A DNA stretch of 64,000 nucleotides from Parafrigoribacterium mesophilum (GTDB lineage Bacteria > Actinomycetota > Actinomycetes > Actinomycetales > Microbacteriaceae), in assembly GCF_039652555.1 (NCBI RefSeq), contig NZ_JBDJAF010000001.1, positions 1,426,001 through 1,490,000 on the forward strand, read 5' to 3'. Under the pieces are notes generated by a model. That model was not told the DNA's origin. It saw nothing but the letters and a program-made list of their open reading frames with translations, and ran no database searches. Numbering within the stretch: the stretch's first letter is position 1; the number at the start of each line of letters is the position of its first letter. Positions 9,204 to 17,779 of this stretch are shown in pieces. A program made the translations under genes and the position numbers.

Positions 9204-9846
9204 CCACCGCCTGCCCACCCGCCTGATCGTCGCCATCATTCTCGGCGCCGCCCTGTTGTTAGCGGTGGGCATCGGAGTCGGCCGGCTCAGTGTCCCGAAC
9301 ACCGCGATCCCCGACACCTTCAGTGCCGAGGCCGGCTTCGCGCGCGACATGCAGACCCACCACCTTCAGGCCGTGGAGCTGTCGATGATCATCCGGGACG
9401 CCACCGACGACCAGGAGATCAGGTCGCTGGCCTACGACATCGCCACCGCGCAGTCACAGCAGTCAGGTCAGATGCACGGCTGGCTGAATGTGTGGGGGCT
9501 GCCTCAGGCGGCACCGGAGCCGTCGATGACCTGGATAACCCGCCCCGCGCCCGGCGGCAGCGGCCATAGCCACGGCGCGCTGGGCAGCGGTCACGTTCCC
9601 GGTGCTCGGATGCCGGGCCTCGCGACCGACGATCAGCTGGCGCAGCTGCGGTCACTGACCGGCGTCGAGGCCGAGAAGCTTTTCCTGCAGCTGATGATCG
9701 CGCACCACAACGGCGGCATCGAGATGGCGGAGGCGGTGCTGGATCGCACCACCAACAAAACCGTCTCCTCGCTGGCGCGCGGCATGGTGAAGGCTCAACA
9801 GAGTGAGGTCGATTACATGGAGGGCTTGCTGGCCAGGCGGCGCTGA
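9184..9846 (+). CDS. DUF305 family membrane-anchored protein
   Basis: A 220-residue protein with an N-terminal membrane anchor (LIVAIILGAALLLAVGIGVG) followed by an exported ferritin-like helical DUF305 domain. The paired motifs DMQTHHLQAVELSMII (near residue 53) and MIAHHNGGIEMAEAVL (near 171) carry the duplicated histidines and methionines of the family, which suggests metal binding; the middle linker is His/Gly rich. The ATG at 9184 has a strong AGGAGG site six bases upstream, inside the end of the DUF3105 gene, so the two are coupled. DUF305 proteins are often near copper-handling genes, but no such gene is next to it here. Confidence 0.88.
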   Translation: MAQVESDHRLPTRLIVAIILGAALLLAVGIGVGRLSVPNTAIPDTFSAEAGFARDMQTHHLQAVELSMIIRDATDDQEIRSLAYDIATAQSQQSGQMHGWLNVWGLPQAAPEPSMTWITRPAPGGSGHSHGALGSGHVPGARMPGLATDDQLAQLRSLTGVEAEKLFLQLMIAHHNGGIEMAEAVLDRTTNKTVSSLARGMVKAQQSEVDYMEGLLARRR

Positions 9847-9865
9847 CGCAGGTACTCGGCCCAGG

Positions 9866-11716
9866 TCAGCGGGCGCGCACCTGCTCCGTGTAGAGCCGCG
9901 CGTATTCGCCGCCGGCGGCGATGAGTTCGGCGTGGGTGCCGCGCTCCACCAGCCGGCCGGCCGCGATCACGAAGATGACGTCGGCATCCAGCACGGTGGA
10001 CAGCCGATGCGCGATCGCGATCGTCGTCCGTCCGCGCGATGCGGCATCCAGTGCCTCCTGCACGATGCGTTCCGACACGGAATCAAGCGCGCTGGTCGCC
10101 TCGTCCAGGATGAGTACCGCGGGGTCCTTGAGCAGCACCCGGGCGATGGCGATGCGCTGCTTCTCTCCGCCGGAGAGCCGGTAGCCGCGCTCCCCCACGA
10201 TCGTCGCATAGCCGTCGGGGAAGGAGCGAATAGTGTCGTGGATGTTCGCGGCTCTGGCGGCCGCCTCGAGTTCCGCGTTGCTCGCCTCGGGTTTGGCGTA
10301 GCGCAGGTTCTCGGCAATCGTGGCGTGGAAGAGGTAGGTCTCCTGGCTCACGATGCCGATGTTCGCCACGAGGGAGTCCTGCTCCAACTCGCGCACGTCG
10401 TCGCCGGCGAAGCGGATGCTGCCGCTGGTGGCCTCGTGGAAGCGCGGGATCAGATACGCGATCGTGGTCTTGCCCGCCCCGGACGGCCCGACGAAGGCCG
10501 CGAACTGGCCGGGTTCGATCGCGAACGAGACCCGCTTAAGTGTGGGCGGCGGCGCGACGCCGGCATCCGGGTAGGAGAACACCACGTCGTCGAACTCGAC
10601 CCGGCCGAGCCGCGCCTCGTCCACCGGATGCGCGTTCGGCGCATCCACGATTGCCGGCTTCAGGTCAAGGTACTCGAAGATCCGGGCGAACAGTGCCTGC
10701 GAGGTCTGCAAATCGAGGGCGACCCGCATCAGCCCGAGCAGCGGGAACATCAGGCGGGCCTGCACCGTGGTGAATGCGACGATCGTGCCGGCGGTCACCG
10801 GCACCGAGCCGAGGATCAGCCAGGCAGCGACGAGGTACACCACGGCCGGAATGATGGCCAGGAAGATCTGCACCAGCGCGAAGAACCATTGGCCGCTCAT
10901 CTGCTGTCGCACCTGCAGGTGGATTTGGTTGTCGTTCTCGGCGGCGTAGCGGCCCACCTCGGCGCCCTGCTGGTTGAAGCTCTTGGCCAGCAGGATTCCG
11001 GAGACCGACAGAGTCTCCTGAGTGATCGCGGTCATGTCGCTGAGCGACTCCTGCGTTTTGGTGGCAATGCGCGCCCGAACCCGGCCGACCCGTCGCTGGG
11101 CGGCGACGAGGATCGGCATGAGGATGACGGCGACCACGGTCAGCTGCCAGGACAGCAGCAGCATCGCCACGAACGCGGCGATCACGGTCACCGTGTTCCC
11201 CAGCACGCTGGAGACGGTGTTGGTGAGTACTCCGGCAACCCCACCGACATCGTTCTGCAGTCGAGACTGGATGATGCCGGTCTTCGTGTGCGTAAAAAAC
11301 GCCAGTTCCATCCGCTGCAGATGGCGGAACAGCTTGACCCGCAGCGCGCCCATGACCTTGTTGCCCACCGTGGCGGTGAGCCAGGTCTGCCACACCCCGA
11401 GCGCGGCGGAGGAGACGTAGATGAGCACCATCAGCGAGACGATCTCGACCAGCACCGGCACATCGGGGCGACCGCCCCGCGGAAACAAGCCAAGGTCGAA
11501 CGCGCTCTTGGTTAACAGCGGCGGCAACACGGACAGTCCGGCGCCGAGGATCACCAGCACCGCCGTGAGGATGAGCGCTCCGCGGTGCGGCAGGAACAGT
11601 TCACCGATTCGGCGCAGCAGGTGCGGCACGCGGGGCGCCGTGGCGTTGATGGCGCGCTGGGCCTGCGCGTCGCCGCTGCTGATGCGGCCACCGTGCCCGC
11701 CGCGCATCCCGCTCAT
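9866..11716 (-). CDS. ABC-type exporter, fused permease and ATPase
   Basis: A 616-residue half-transporter. Residues about 35-330 form a six-helix ABC exporter membrane domain; residues about 365-610 form the ATPase. Motifs seen are Walker A GPSGAGKTTIAYLIP, signature LSGGEKQRIAIARVLL, Walker B AVLILDEATSALD and the switch histidine in IAIAHRLSTVL. All catalytic residues are present, so it could work as a homodimer. It is convergent with the DUF305 gene and directly downstream of the sugar importer genes with a 34-bp gap. Substrate (lipid, drug or peptide) cannot be inferred. Confidence 0.9.
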   Translation of the reverse strand: MSGMRGGHGGRISSGDAQAQRAINATAPRVPHLLRRIGELFLPHRGALILTAVLVILGAGLSVLPPLLTKSAFDLGLFPRGGRPDVPVLVEIVSLMVLIYVSSAALGVWQTWLTATVGNKVMGALRVKLFRHLQRMELAFFTHTKTGIIQSRLQNDVGGVAGVLTNTVSSVLGNTVTVIAAFVAMLLLSWQLTVVAVILMPILVAAQRRVGRVRARIATKTQESLSDMTAITQETLSVSGILLAKSFNQQGAEVGRYAAENDNQIHLQVRQQMSGQWFFALVQIFLAIIPAVVYLVAAWLILGSVPVTAGTIVAFTTVQARLMFPLLGLMRVALDLQTSQALFARIFEYLDLKPAIVDAPNAHPVDEARLGRVEFDDVVFSYPDAGVAPPPTLKRVSFAIEPGQFAAFVGPSGAGKTTIAYLIPRFHEATSGSIRFAGDDVRELEQDSLVANIGIVSQETYLFHATIAENLRYAKPEASNAELEAAARAANIHDTIRSFPDGYATIVGERGYRLSGGEKQRIAIARVLLKDPAVLILDEATSALDSVSERIVQEALDAASRGRTTIAIAHRLSTVLDADVIFVIAAGRLVERGTHAELIAAGGEYARLYTEQVRAR

Positions 11717-11750
11717 CCCTTTATTATTCAGGGAACGGCTGGGTGCGGGG

Positions 11751-12629
11751 CTACTTGGTGGAGCCGGCCAGCAGCGCCGAGACGAAGTAACGCTGGAAGG
11801 CGAAGAAGACGATCAGCGGCACGATCATCGACAGGAACGCGCCCGAGGAGAGAATGTCGATGTTGGCGCCGAACTGGCGCAACTGCGACTGGATGGCCAC
11901 GGTCACCGGCTGCGACGTGGCATTGGTGAAGATCAGCGCGACGAGCATGTCGTTCCAGGTCCAGAGGAACTGGAAGATCGCCAGGCTCGCGATAGCCGGC
12001 AGCCCGAGCGGCAGGATGATCCGACTGAAGATGCGCCACTCGTTCGCTCCGTCGATGCGGGCCGCCTCCAGCATCTCCCCGGGCACCTGGGTGAAGAAGT
12101 TGCGCAGCAGGAAGATCGCGAAGGGCAGGCCGTAAGCGGTGTGGAAGATGATCACCCCCACGATCGACCCGAACAAGCCGATGCTGCCGTACAGTTTCGC
12201 GATCGGGATCAGTGACACCTGAAGCGGCACGGCGAGCAGCACGATCACCACGACCAGCAACCAATCCCGGCCAGGGAACCGGATCCACGCGAACGCGTAC
12301 CCGGCGAGCGCCCCGATGATCACCACCAGCACGGTGGCCGGCAGCGTGATCGCGATCGTGTTGACGAACGAGCCCATGAACTGCGCGTTGCCGAGCAGAT
12401 TGGCATAGTTGTCGACGGTCAACTCGGCCGGCTTGGTGAACACCGTCCACCAACCGGATGCGCTGTTGTCGGTGCTGGAACGCAGTGACGCCAAGAACAG
12501 CCCGATCGTTGGCACCAGCCAGAACACCGCGACGATGATGAGCACGATGTTGACGACGCCCTTGCCGAAGAACTCGGCGATGCGGCCGCCCACGCCGCGC
12601 TTCGGCCGAACCATCGTCAGTTCGGTCAT
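11751..12629 (-). CDS. Carbohydrate ABC importer permease, MalG type
   Basis: A 292-residue inner-membrane permease with six predicted helices and the cytoplasmic EAA loop EAARIDGANEWRIFSRIILPLGLP near residue 190, which contacts the ATPase. It overlaps the MalF-type gene upstream by 4 bp (ATGA). With that gene and the lipoprotein upstream it forms a binding-protein-dependent sugar importer. No ATPase gene is encoded in the operon, so a shared MsiK-like ATPase elsewhere is expected, as is common in actinobacteria. The AglG/MalG-like sequence suggests an alpha-glucoside substrate; this is inference. Confidence 0.9.
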   Translation of the reverse strand: MTELTMVRPKRGVGGRIAEFFGKGVVNIVLIIVAVFWLVPTIGLFLASLRSSTDNSASGWWTVFTKPAELTVDNYANLLGNAQFMGSFVNTIAITLPATVLVVIIGALAGYAFAWIRFPGRDWLLVVVIVLLAVPLQVSLIPIAKLYGSIGLFGSIVGVIIFHTAYGLPFAIFLLRNFFTQVPGEMLEAARIDGANEWRIFSRIILPLGLPAIASLAIFQFLWTWNDMLVALIFTNATSQPVTVAIQSQLRQFGANIDILSSGAFLSMIVPLIVFFAFQRYFVSALLAGSTK

Positions 12630-14005
12630 TGCTCCCGCTCCATCCTGAACCGTCGCACGTTAATGATCATGAACGGAAGCACGAGCACCAGCAGGAGGAT
12701 GGCCAGCGCGCTGCCAAGACCCTGATCATTGCCGCCGCCGAAGGAGACGGACCACAACTGCACGGCAATCACCGTCGCGGAGGGCAGCGAGGAGCCCGGT
12801 GGGATCACATAGACAAGATCGAATATCTTCAGCACGTTGATGATGAGCGTGATGAAGACGACGATCAACACGGGAGCCAGCAGCGGCGCGGTGATCCGGC
12901 GGAACACTTGCCACTCATTCGCACCGTCCATCCGTGCGGCCTCCTGCAAGGAGACATCCATGGCCGACAAGCCGGATGCGATCATCACCATAGAAAAGCC
13001 CGCCCAGATCCAGACGTAGGCCAGGATGATGACCGCGGTGACCAGACTCGGACCGAGCCAGGAGACACCGGAATATGGGGCGGTGAAGTTCGACGCCGGC
13101 AGCCCGATATTGTAACTGCCGGACTTCAGTCCATCGATGACGTAGGTGCCGTTGTCGGCGGTGGTCGCCGAGGCAACCACCGTTCCCGAGGAGTCCACGG
13201 CGTTGACCACCACCCCGGGCAGCCCCTTCTTCCCGTCACCCAGCTCTCCTGCGGTACCTCCTCCCCCTCTGACGAAGTCAAGCCAGACGGTGCCGGAAAT
13301 CTGATCGCCGGCCGGATTGGCGGCGTCCACCGCGTCTTTCGCACTACTCGGCACCGTGTTTTGGAGGATTCCGACGAGCGGGAAATCCTGCGTGCTGCCG
13401 ACATCGACGGGCCCGGAGGTCAGCACGCCACGATCCGCCACGGTGAGATTGGTGTTCTCCCGAGGCCGGGCGCCGGGATAGGCCGCCCCGCCGGAGAAGG
13501 CGCTGTGTACCGCGACCAGGCCGGCATTCACCGCCCCGAGATTGGGGTTCTCCTGGAACAGCGTGCGGAAGATGACCCCGGAGGCGACCATCGAAATCGC
13601 CATCGGCATGAAGATGATCAGCTTGAACGCGGTAGCCCACTTGATCCGGTTCATCAGCACGGCGAAGATCAGTCCGAGGATGGTGCAGGTGATCGGCGCC
13701 ACGATCACCCAGATGATGTTGTTGCGGATCGAGATGAACGTCGCCGGATCGGTGAACATCGTGACGTAGTTTGCTCCGCCGACGAAGTGGGAGCCGCTCG
13801 CGTCATACAGCGAGCGCACCAGCGAGTAGATGACGGGGTATCCGATGAGGAATCCGAGCAGCACCAGCGCCGGCGCAAGGAAGATCAGCGCCGTGACCAG
13901 CTTGCGGCGGCCCCCGGCGCGGGGAAGGCGGCCGTTCCGTTCCAACCCGGAATCGGTGCCCTCCCCGCCGGCCAAGATCGCCGGCGCGGCTTGCCCAGTG
14001 GACAC
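12626..14005 (-). CDS. Carbohydrate ABC importer permease, MalF type, with inserted beta-sandwich-like domain
   Basis: A 459-residue permease, much longer than the usual 290-330. TM helices 1-3 (VTALIFLAPALVLLGFLIG onward) are followed by an insert at about residues 150-310, then helices including VTAVIILAYVWIWAGF and the EAA loop EAARMDGANEWQVFRRI. Within the insert, residues about 235-302 (ISGTVWLDFVRGG, then GLPGVVVNAVDSSGTVV, then NGTYVIDGLKSGSYNIGLP) match the pattern of SdrD-B/CNA-B-like beta-sandwich domains of surface proteins. The GTG at 14005 is chosen because it starts 11 bases after the upstream stop; a longer frame would run into the binding-protein gene. Confidence 0.87.
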   Translation of the reverse strand: MSTGQAAPAILAGGEGTDSGLERNGRLPRAGGRRKLVTALIFLAPALVLLGFLIGYPVIYSLVRSLYDASGSHFVGGANYVTMFTDPATFISIRNNIIWVIVAPITCTILGLIFAVLMNRIKWATAFKLIIFMPMAISMVASGVIFRTLFQENPNLGAVNAGLVAVHSAFSGGAAYPGARPRENTNLTVADRGVLTSGPVDVGSTQDFPLVGILQNTVPSSAKDAVDAANPAGDQISGTVWLDFVRGGGGTAGELGDGKKGLPGVVVNAVDSSGTVVASATTADNGTYVIDGLKSGSYNIGLPASNFTAPYSGVSWLGPSLVTAVIILAYVWIWAGFSMVMIASGLSAMDVSLQEAARMDGANEWQVFRRITAPLLAPVLIVVFITLIINVLKIFDLVYVIPPGSSLPSATVIAVQLWSVSFGGGNDQGLGSALAILLLVLVLPFMIINVRRFRMEREQ

Positions 14006-14015
14006 GCCGGCCCGT

Positions 14016-15335
14016 TCAGCCCGTGTACGCGGACGCCGCAGCCGCCTCAAGCGCGGCCGCCGTGCCCTGGATGTCGCTGGGGTTGTTGTAGAAGTCGATC
14101 AGGATCTTCCATTCACCCGAACCCGGCGTGCCACCGAACGCGCTCGGCGCCTGGTCGGACATGTCAAAGCGGAAGGTCTTTGCTCCCACCAGCGCCTCGG
14201 CGATCTGCCGCGAGGTGTCATCCGGGTAGTCGCCGGTGTCGACGGCCTTGTTGGGCGAGGTGAATCCACCCAGCTTCACCCAGATGGACGCCGCCTCCGG
14301 CGACGCAAGGTAGGTCATCAGCGCAGCGGCGCCCTTGTTGTCCTTCAACTGGATGGCTGCGTTACCGCCGCCGACGACCGCAGGGTCCGAGCCGTTGATC
14401 GACGGGAAGTCGTAGAACTTGGCGTCGGTTCCGATCTTGGCTTTCGTCTGTGAGGTGATGTTCCCCGCGACAAAGTCACCTTCGTACACCGTGCCGGCCT
14501 TGGGTGGATCGCCGAACACCTCGGTCACCGAGTCCCCGAAGGTGCGCTGTGCGCCGCCGGGCTCGAGGATCGTGGTGTCGCTCCAGAGCTTGGACAGCAC
14601 GGTCAACGCCTCGATCACCGACGGATCGGTCCACGGGATCTCGTGCTTGGTGAGCTGGTCGTACTTGTCCGGCCCTGCCGTGCGCAGGTACACGTTCTCG
14701 AACCAGTCGGACAGCGGCCAGCCGACGTCCGCGCCAACCGACAGACCGGCGACGCCGGAGTCGGAGACGAGTTTCAACTGCGCAACGAAGTCATCCCACG
14801 TCTTGGGCACTTTCGCCCCGGCATTGTCGTACACCGAGGTGTTGTACCAGACCGTCGACTTGTTCGATCCCTTGAACCACACTCCGTAGGCCTTGCCGTC
14901 CACGGAACCCAGGTCGACCCAGTCTTTCGAGAAGTTCTTGTTCACGGCGTCGAGTGTGTCTTTGGACAGCTCGATCAGGCTGCCGCCCTTGACCAGCGAC
15001 TGCAGCAGCCCAGGCTGCGGGATCACCGCGACGTCGGGCGGGTCACCGCCGGCGATCTTCGTGTTGAGCGTGGTCGCGACGTTGCTTCCATAGCTGGTGT
15101 AATTCACCGTGGCGCCGGTGTTCTTGCTGAAGGCGTCGAGTACTTTTTCGAAGTTGGCCTGCTCAGCGCCGGACCAGTCGGCTGCGACGTTGAGGGTGAC
15201 GCCCTTGAGCTCTGCTCCCCCACCACCGCTCGTGCCGGGGGTCGGCGTGCCCGAACTGCAGCCGGTGAGGATCATCCCGACGGCCCCGATCGTGGCGATG
15301 GGAGCCAGTAGGCGGCGATGGAAGGTGGAAAGCAT
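14016..15335 (-). CDS. Sugar-binding lipoprotein of the ABC importer
   Basis: A 439-residue solute-binding protein with a lipoprotein signal (IGAVGMILTGCSSGTPTPG; the lipobox cysteine is about residue 26), anchored outside the membrane. The mature part has the extracellular family-1 signature (TLNVAADWSGAEQANFEKVLDAF, then NTKIAGGDPPDVAVIPQPG). Sequence style is that of AglE-like alpha-glucoside binders, which is a similarity judgement only. It is first in the operon binding protein, MalF type, MalG type. A likely promoter with a dyad lies 60 bp upstream. A GH13 alpha-glucosidase that could use the imported sugar is encoded separately at 44748-46451. Confidence 0.88.
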   Translation of the reverse strand: MLSTFHRRLLAPIATIGAVGMILTGCSSGTPTPGTSGGGGAELKGVTLNVAADWSGAEQANFEKVLDAFSKNTGATVNYTSYGSNVATTLNTKIAGGDPPDVAVIPQPGLLQSLVKGGSLIELSKDTLDAVNKNFSKDWVDLGSVDGKAYGVWFKGSNKSTVWYNTSVYDNAGAKVPKTWDDFVAQLKLVSDSGVAGLSVGADVGWPLSDWFENVYLRTAGPDKYDQLTKHEIPWTDPSVIEALTVLSKLWSDTTILEPGGAQRTFGDSVTEVFGDPPKAGTVYEGDFVAGNITSQTKAKIGTDAKFYDFPSINGSDPAVVGGGNAAIQLKDNKGAAALMTYLASPEAASIWVKLGGFTSPNKAVDTGDYPDDTSRQIAEALVGAKTFRFDMSDQAPSAFGGTPGSGEWKILIDFYNNPSDIQGTAAALEAAAASAYTG

Positions 15336-15396
15336 GGCTTCTCCTCGATGTCTCTCGGATGCGCAGTGGCATGAGCCAGGACGCCACTGGAAGACA

Positions 15397-15411
15397 TCAC
15401 GCTAGGCGTGA
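15397..15411 (-). promoter_or_regulatory. Dyad at the sugar-importer promoter
   Basis: TCACGC-TAG-GCGTGA is a perfect 6-bp inverted repeat that also contains a TAGCGT -10-like element on the minus strand, with TTTTCA about 17 bp upstream. It lies about 60 bp before the binding-protein start, so it may be a combined promoter and operator. No regulator gene is adjacent. Confidence 0.4.
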
Positions 15412-15730
15412 GGGGGAGGTCTGAAAAGGGGTAGTTTTCGCCGATTCGTCGAGATTTACCCAATCGTTACCGATGGCGAGTGGGCAGCCCCGTCGCCGGG
15501 ACTGCCCACTGCGCGTTACCAGCGAAGCGGGGTTCGGGGCACCCGCTCCCTTCACCCGCACCAAACATCTGCCATTGGCTAGCCAGAGGGTAAGACTGTC
15601 TAGAATTTCGCGGACGTGGTGTGGTGAGCACGGCACTGGTATCAACAATCGGGGGGCCGATGTGTGATGTCCTCATTATGGCGGACACGAACAATCCGGC
15701 ACAAGACTTTTTTGGGAGATCTTCACGAAA
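15412..15730. other. Long intergenic stretch between sugar importer and rplL
   Basis: About 320 bp without a convincing gene. It holds a strong hairpin at 15479-15510 (AGTGGGCAG pairing with CTGCCCACT, with an inner CCC/GGG) lacking a T-run on either strand, and a TAGAAT box near 15599 on the plus strand. Short open frames exist on both strands but none combines a good ribosome site with a recognisable protein, and one reading rightward runs straight into the terminator palindrome at 15731. A small RNA is possible but unsupported. Confidence 0.4.
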
Positions 15731-15760
15731 AATCCCCCGGCCGAATTCGGCCGGGGGATT
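15731..15760 (-). terminator. Rho-independent terminator of rplJL
   Basis: A perfect 30-bp palindrome with arms AATCCCCCGGCCGAA and its complement (an EcoRI-like GAATTC at the centre). It lies 45 bp after the rplL stop and is followed on the minus strand by a short TTTTT run. On the plus strand only TTT follows, so it acts mainly for rplL. Confidence 0.85.
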
Positions 15761-15804
15761 TCGCGAATGTAGCTGTTCCGGCGCCGCTGGGCGCCTCAGG
15801 CTCG

Positions 15805-16188
15805 CTACTTGAGGGTGACGGTGGCGCCCGCCTCTTCGAGCTGGGCCTTGGCCTTCTCGGCGTTCTCCTTGTTCGCGCCTTCCAGCACGACCTTCGGTGC
15901 GCCGTCGACGAGGGCCTTGGCCTCTCCGAGGCCGAGGCTGGTGAGGGTGCGCACCTCCTTGATGACCTGGATCTTCTTGTCGCCAACGGCCTCGAGCACG
16001 ACGTCGAAGGAATCCTTCTCCTCGACCTCTTCCGCGGCGGCCGCACCGTTGCCGGCGGCGGCAACGGCCACGGGGGCGGCTGCGGTGACCTCGAAGGTCT
16101 CCTCGAACTTCTTCACGAACTCGTTGAGCTCGATGAGGGTCAGGTCCTTGAATGCGTCAAGCAGCTGGTCAGTTGTCAGTTTTGCCAT
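15805..16188 (-). CDS. rplL: Ribosomal protein bL12 (L7/L12)
   Basis: A 127-residue stalk protein of the large subunit that recruits translation GTPases. It shows the N-terminal dimerisation region (LTTDQLLDAFKDLTLIELNEFVKKFEETF), an Ala-rich hinge, and the conserved C-terminal domain with KIQVIKEVRTLTSLGLGEAKALVDGAPK. It lies 49 bp downstream of rplJ in the standard rplJ-rplL operon and is followed by a strong terminator. Confidence 0.98.
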   Translation of the reverse strand: MAKLTTDQLLDAFKDLTLIELNEFVKKFEETFEVTAAAPVAVAAAGNGAAAAEEVEEKDSFDVVLEAVGDKKIQVIKEVRTLTSLGLGEAKALVDGAPKVVLEGANKENAEKAKAQLEEAGATVTLK

Positions 16189-16237
16189 GATGTTCTCCTT
16201 GTATTACGTGTGAAACGTTGTGGACTGGTTCGCGCCG

Positions 16238-16750
16238 CTACTGCGCTTCTTGCTTCGCGCGCAGCGCATCGACCGTGCGAACGGCCTTCGACAGCGGCGC
16301 GTTGAACAGGTACGCGGCACCGAACAGCGACGCCTTGAAGGCGCCAGCCAGCTTGGCCAGCAGCACCTCCCGGCTTTCGAGCTCGGCGAGATCGTTCACC
16401 CCGGCGGCGGTCAGAGGGTTACCGTCGAAGTAACCGCTCTTGATCACGAGCAGGGGGTTTGCCTTGGTGAAGTCGCGCAGTGCCTTCGCGACGGTGACCG
16501 GGTCACCGTGAACGAAAGCGATGGCGGACGGGCCGGCCAGGTCGTCGTCAAACGAACTGATCCCTGCCGCGTTGGCCGCGATTTTGGTGAGCGTGTTCTT
16601 CACCACGGCGTATGTTGCGTGCTCACTGATCGACATCCGCAGCTGCTTGAGCTGGGCGACGGTGAGACCGCGATACTCGGTGAGCAGTACGGCGTTCGAG
16701 CTGCGGAACTTCTCCGTGAGCTCAGCGACCGAAGCTTCCTTGTTCGCCAT
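16238..16750 (-). CDS. rplJ: Ribosomal protein uL10
   Basis: A 170-residue protein that anchors bL12 dimers to 23S rRNA. The N-terminal LTEKFRSSNAVLLTEYRGLTVAQLKQLR and the KNTLTKIAA block are standard uL10 features, and the Ala-rich C-terminus (DALRAKQEAQ) is the L12-binding helix. AAGGAG lies six bases before the ATG. An attenuator leader precedes it, consistent with autogenous control by L10-L12. Confidence 0.98.
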   Translation of the reverse strand: MANKEASVAELTEKFRSSNAVLLTEYRGLTVAQLKQLRMSISEHATYAVVKNTLTKIAANAAGISSFDDDLAGPSAIAFVHGDPVTVAKALRDFTKANPLLVIKSGYFDGNPLTAAGVNDLAELESREVLLAKLAGAFKASLFGAAYLFNAPLSKAVRTVDALRAKQEAQ

Positions 16751-16965
16751 GGCACTCCTTCTGGTTAGTGACAGCAGGCGGAGCGCACATAAAAAATGCT
16801 CCGGCGCAAGGGCACGGAGCTGGACAACCTTGCCGACTGGTCAGCAGCCGGCAATCAACTTCACACACCTGCGCGGGCCTTCGCATGAGCGAACCTTCGA
16901 TCGACGCATCCGTCGTTCCGAAGAACAACAGGGCGCCGAAAACCTGCGGTCTTTGGCTCCGGTAA
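16751..16965 (-). ncRNA. L10-type autoregulatory leader of rplJL
   Basis: The untranslated region before rplJ carries blocks typical of Gram-positive L10 leaders: GAGCCAAAGACCGCAGG near its 5' end, CCCGCGCAGGTG in the middle, and a terminator hairpin near the 3' end. In the known family, L10-L12 binding favours formation of the terminator. I judged this from motif order, not from a covariance model. Confidence 0.7.
16791..16820 (-). terminator. Attenuator hairpin in the rplJ leader
   Basis: On the minus strand GCTCCG pairs with CGGAGC across an 11-base loop and is followed by A then TTTTTT, about 40 bases before the rplJ start. Being inside the leader, it would act as a conditional terminator. 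Confidence 0.7.
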
Positions 16966-16975
16966 GACTATCGGG

Positions 16976-17779
16976 TCAGTTCTCCTCCGCGCAAACCGGT
17001 GCCGGCGGGGTCTCCGGCACAGTGACCGCCTCCGGTGCCGGCGCCTGGCGATTGGAGCGGACTCGCCGACGGTCCGGCAGGAGGACGAAGGTCGCCAGAA
17101 GCACCACCACGACGCCGAGGGTGATGCCGGCGATCAGCAGTCCTTGGTTCACCGGGGTGGCCGGTGTCGGCGCGGCCGCGCGAGAGAGGCTGGCCTGGTA
17201 GTCCTGCACCGGCGTCGGCGTCCGCACGCCGGACGTTCCGGTGACCAGCGGGGTCAGCACGCCCTCCGCGAGGGCGAACCAGGCCGAGTGGTCCTGATCG
17301 TGCAGCAGTGTCGCATCCGCCGGCAGCGCCGCTATCGCGGACACGATGCGCGAACCGGCGGTGAAGTCGGCCAGCTCTGGCAGGTTGGTTGCCGGGTTGA
17401 TCCACACGATGGCCAAGCCCAGCGGCCGGTCCTTGACCCGGACGGGTGCCACCCAGCTGTTGGTCAATTGAGTCGGAATCTTCGTGTGTGTTCCGGCCAG
17501 GAACGGGGCCGTCCACTCGCGAACTCGTGAGATATGACCGGCCTTGGTATCGGCGACCGAACCGGCATCGGGGCCGTACAGGTCGATCAGTCGCGGGACG
17601 AGGCCGGCGGTGAAGTACTCGCTGACCTGCTCTGGCACCGGATCGGCGTCGGCCCGGGCCGGCATGGCGCCGAACACCGCCGTGAGCAGGGCAATCCCGA
17701 ACACGATCAGTCCGGCGACGATTCGATATCGCGGCACCGGCGTCGCCTGCGCCCCAGTGCCGCGAAGAAGATCAGGCAT
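16976..17779 (-). CDS. Hypothetical membrane-anchored protein
   Basis: About 267 residues and not recognised as a named family. An N-terminal hydrophobic segment (YRIVAGLIVFGIALLTAVFGAMPARA) is followed by an extracytoplasmic region with several tryptophans (VREWTAPFLAG, TNSWVAPV, HSAWFALAEG). A second membrane helix (GLLIAGITLGVVVVLLATFVLL) comes near residue 210, then a short basic and Pro-rich cytoplasmic tail. The ATG at 17779 overlaps the end of the upstream epimerase gene by eight bases, indicating co-transcription. A longer in-frame start would extend far into the epimerase gene and was not used. Confidence 0.7.
   Translation of the reverse strand: MPDLLRGTGAQATPVPRYRIVAGLIVFGIALLTAVFGAMPARADADPVPEQVSEYFTAGLVPRLIDLYGPDAGSVADTKAGHISRVREWTAPFLAGTHTKIPTQLTNSWVAPVRVKDRPLGLAIVWINPATNLPELADFTAGSRIVSAIAALPADATLLHDQDHSAWFALAEGVLTPLVTGTSGVRTPTPVQDYQASLSRAAAPTPATPVNQGLLIAGITLGVVVVLLATFVLLPDRRRVRSNRQAPAPEAVTVPETPPAPVCAEEN

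Noticed and set aside
9803..11515. 570-codon plus-strand open frame opposite the ABC exporter
   Set aside because: Arg/His/Asp-rich composition typical of antisense frames in high-GC genes; the minus strand encodes a complete ABC exporter with all motifs.
12629..14263. 544-codon plus-strand frame opposite the sugar permease genes
   Set aside because: It spans two real genes on the other strand and shows no domain; a shadow of codon bias.
15660..15812. Possible short plus-strand gene after GGGGGG near 15660
   Set aside because: It reads directly through the rplL terminator palindrome and resembles no protein.
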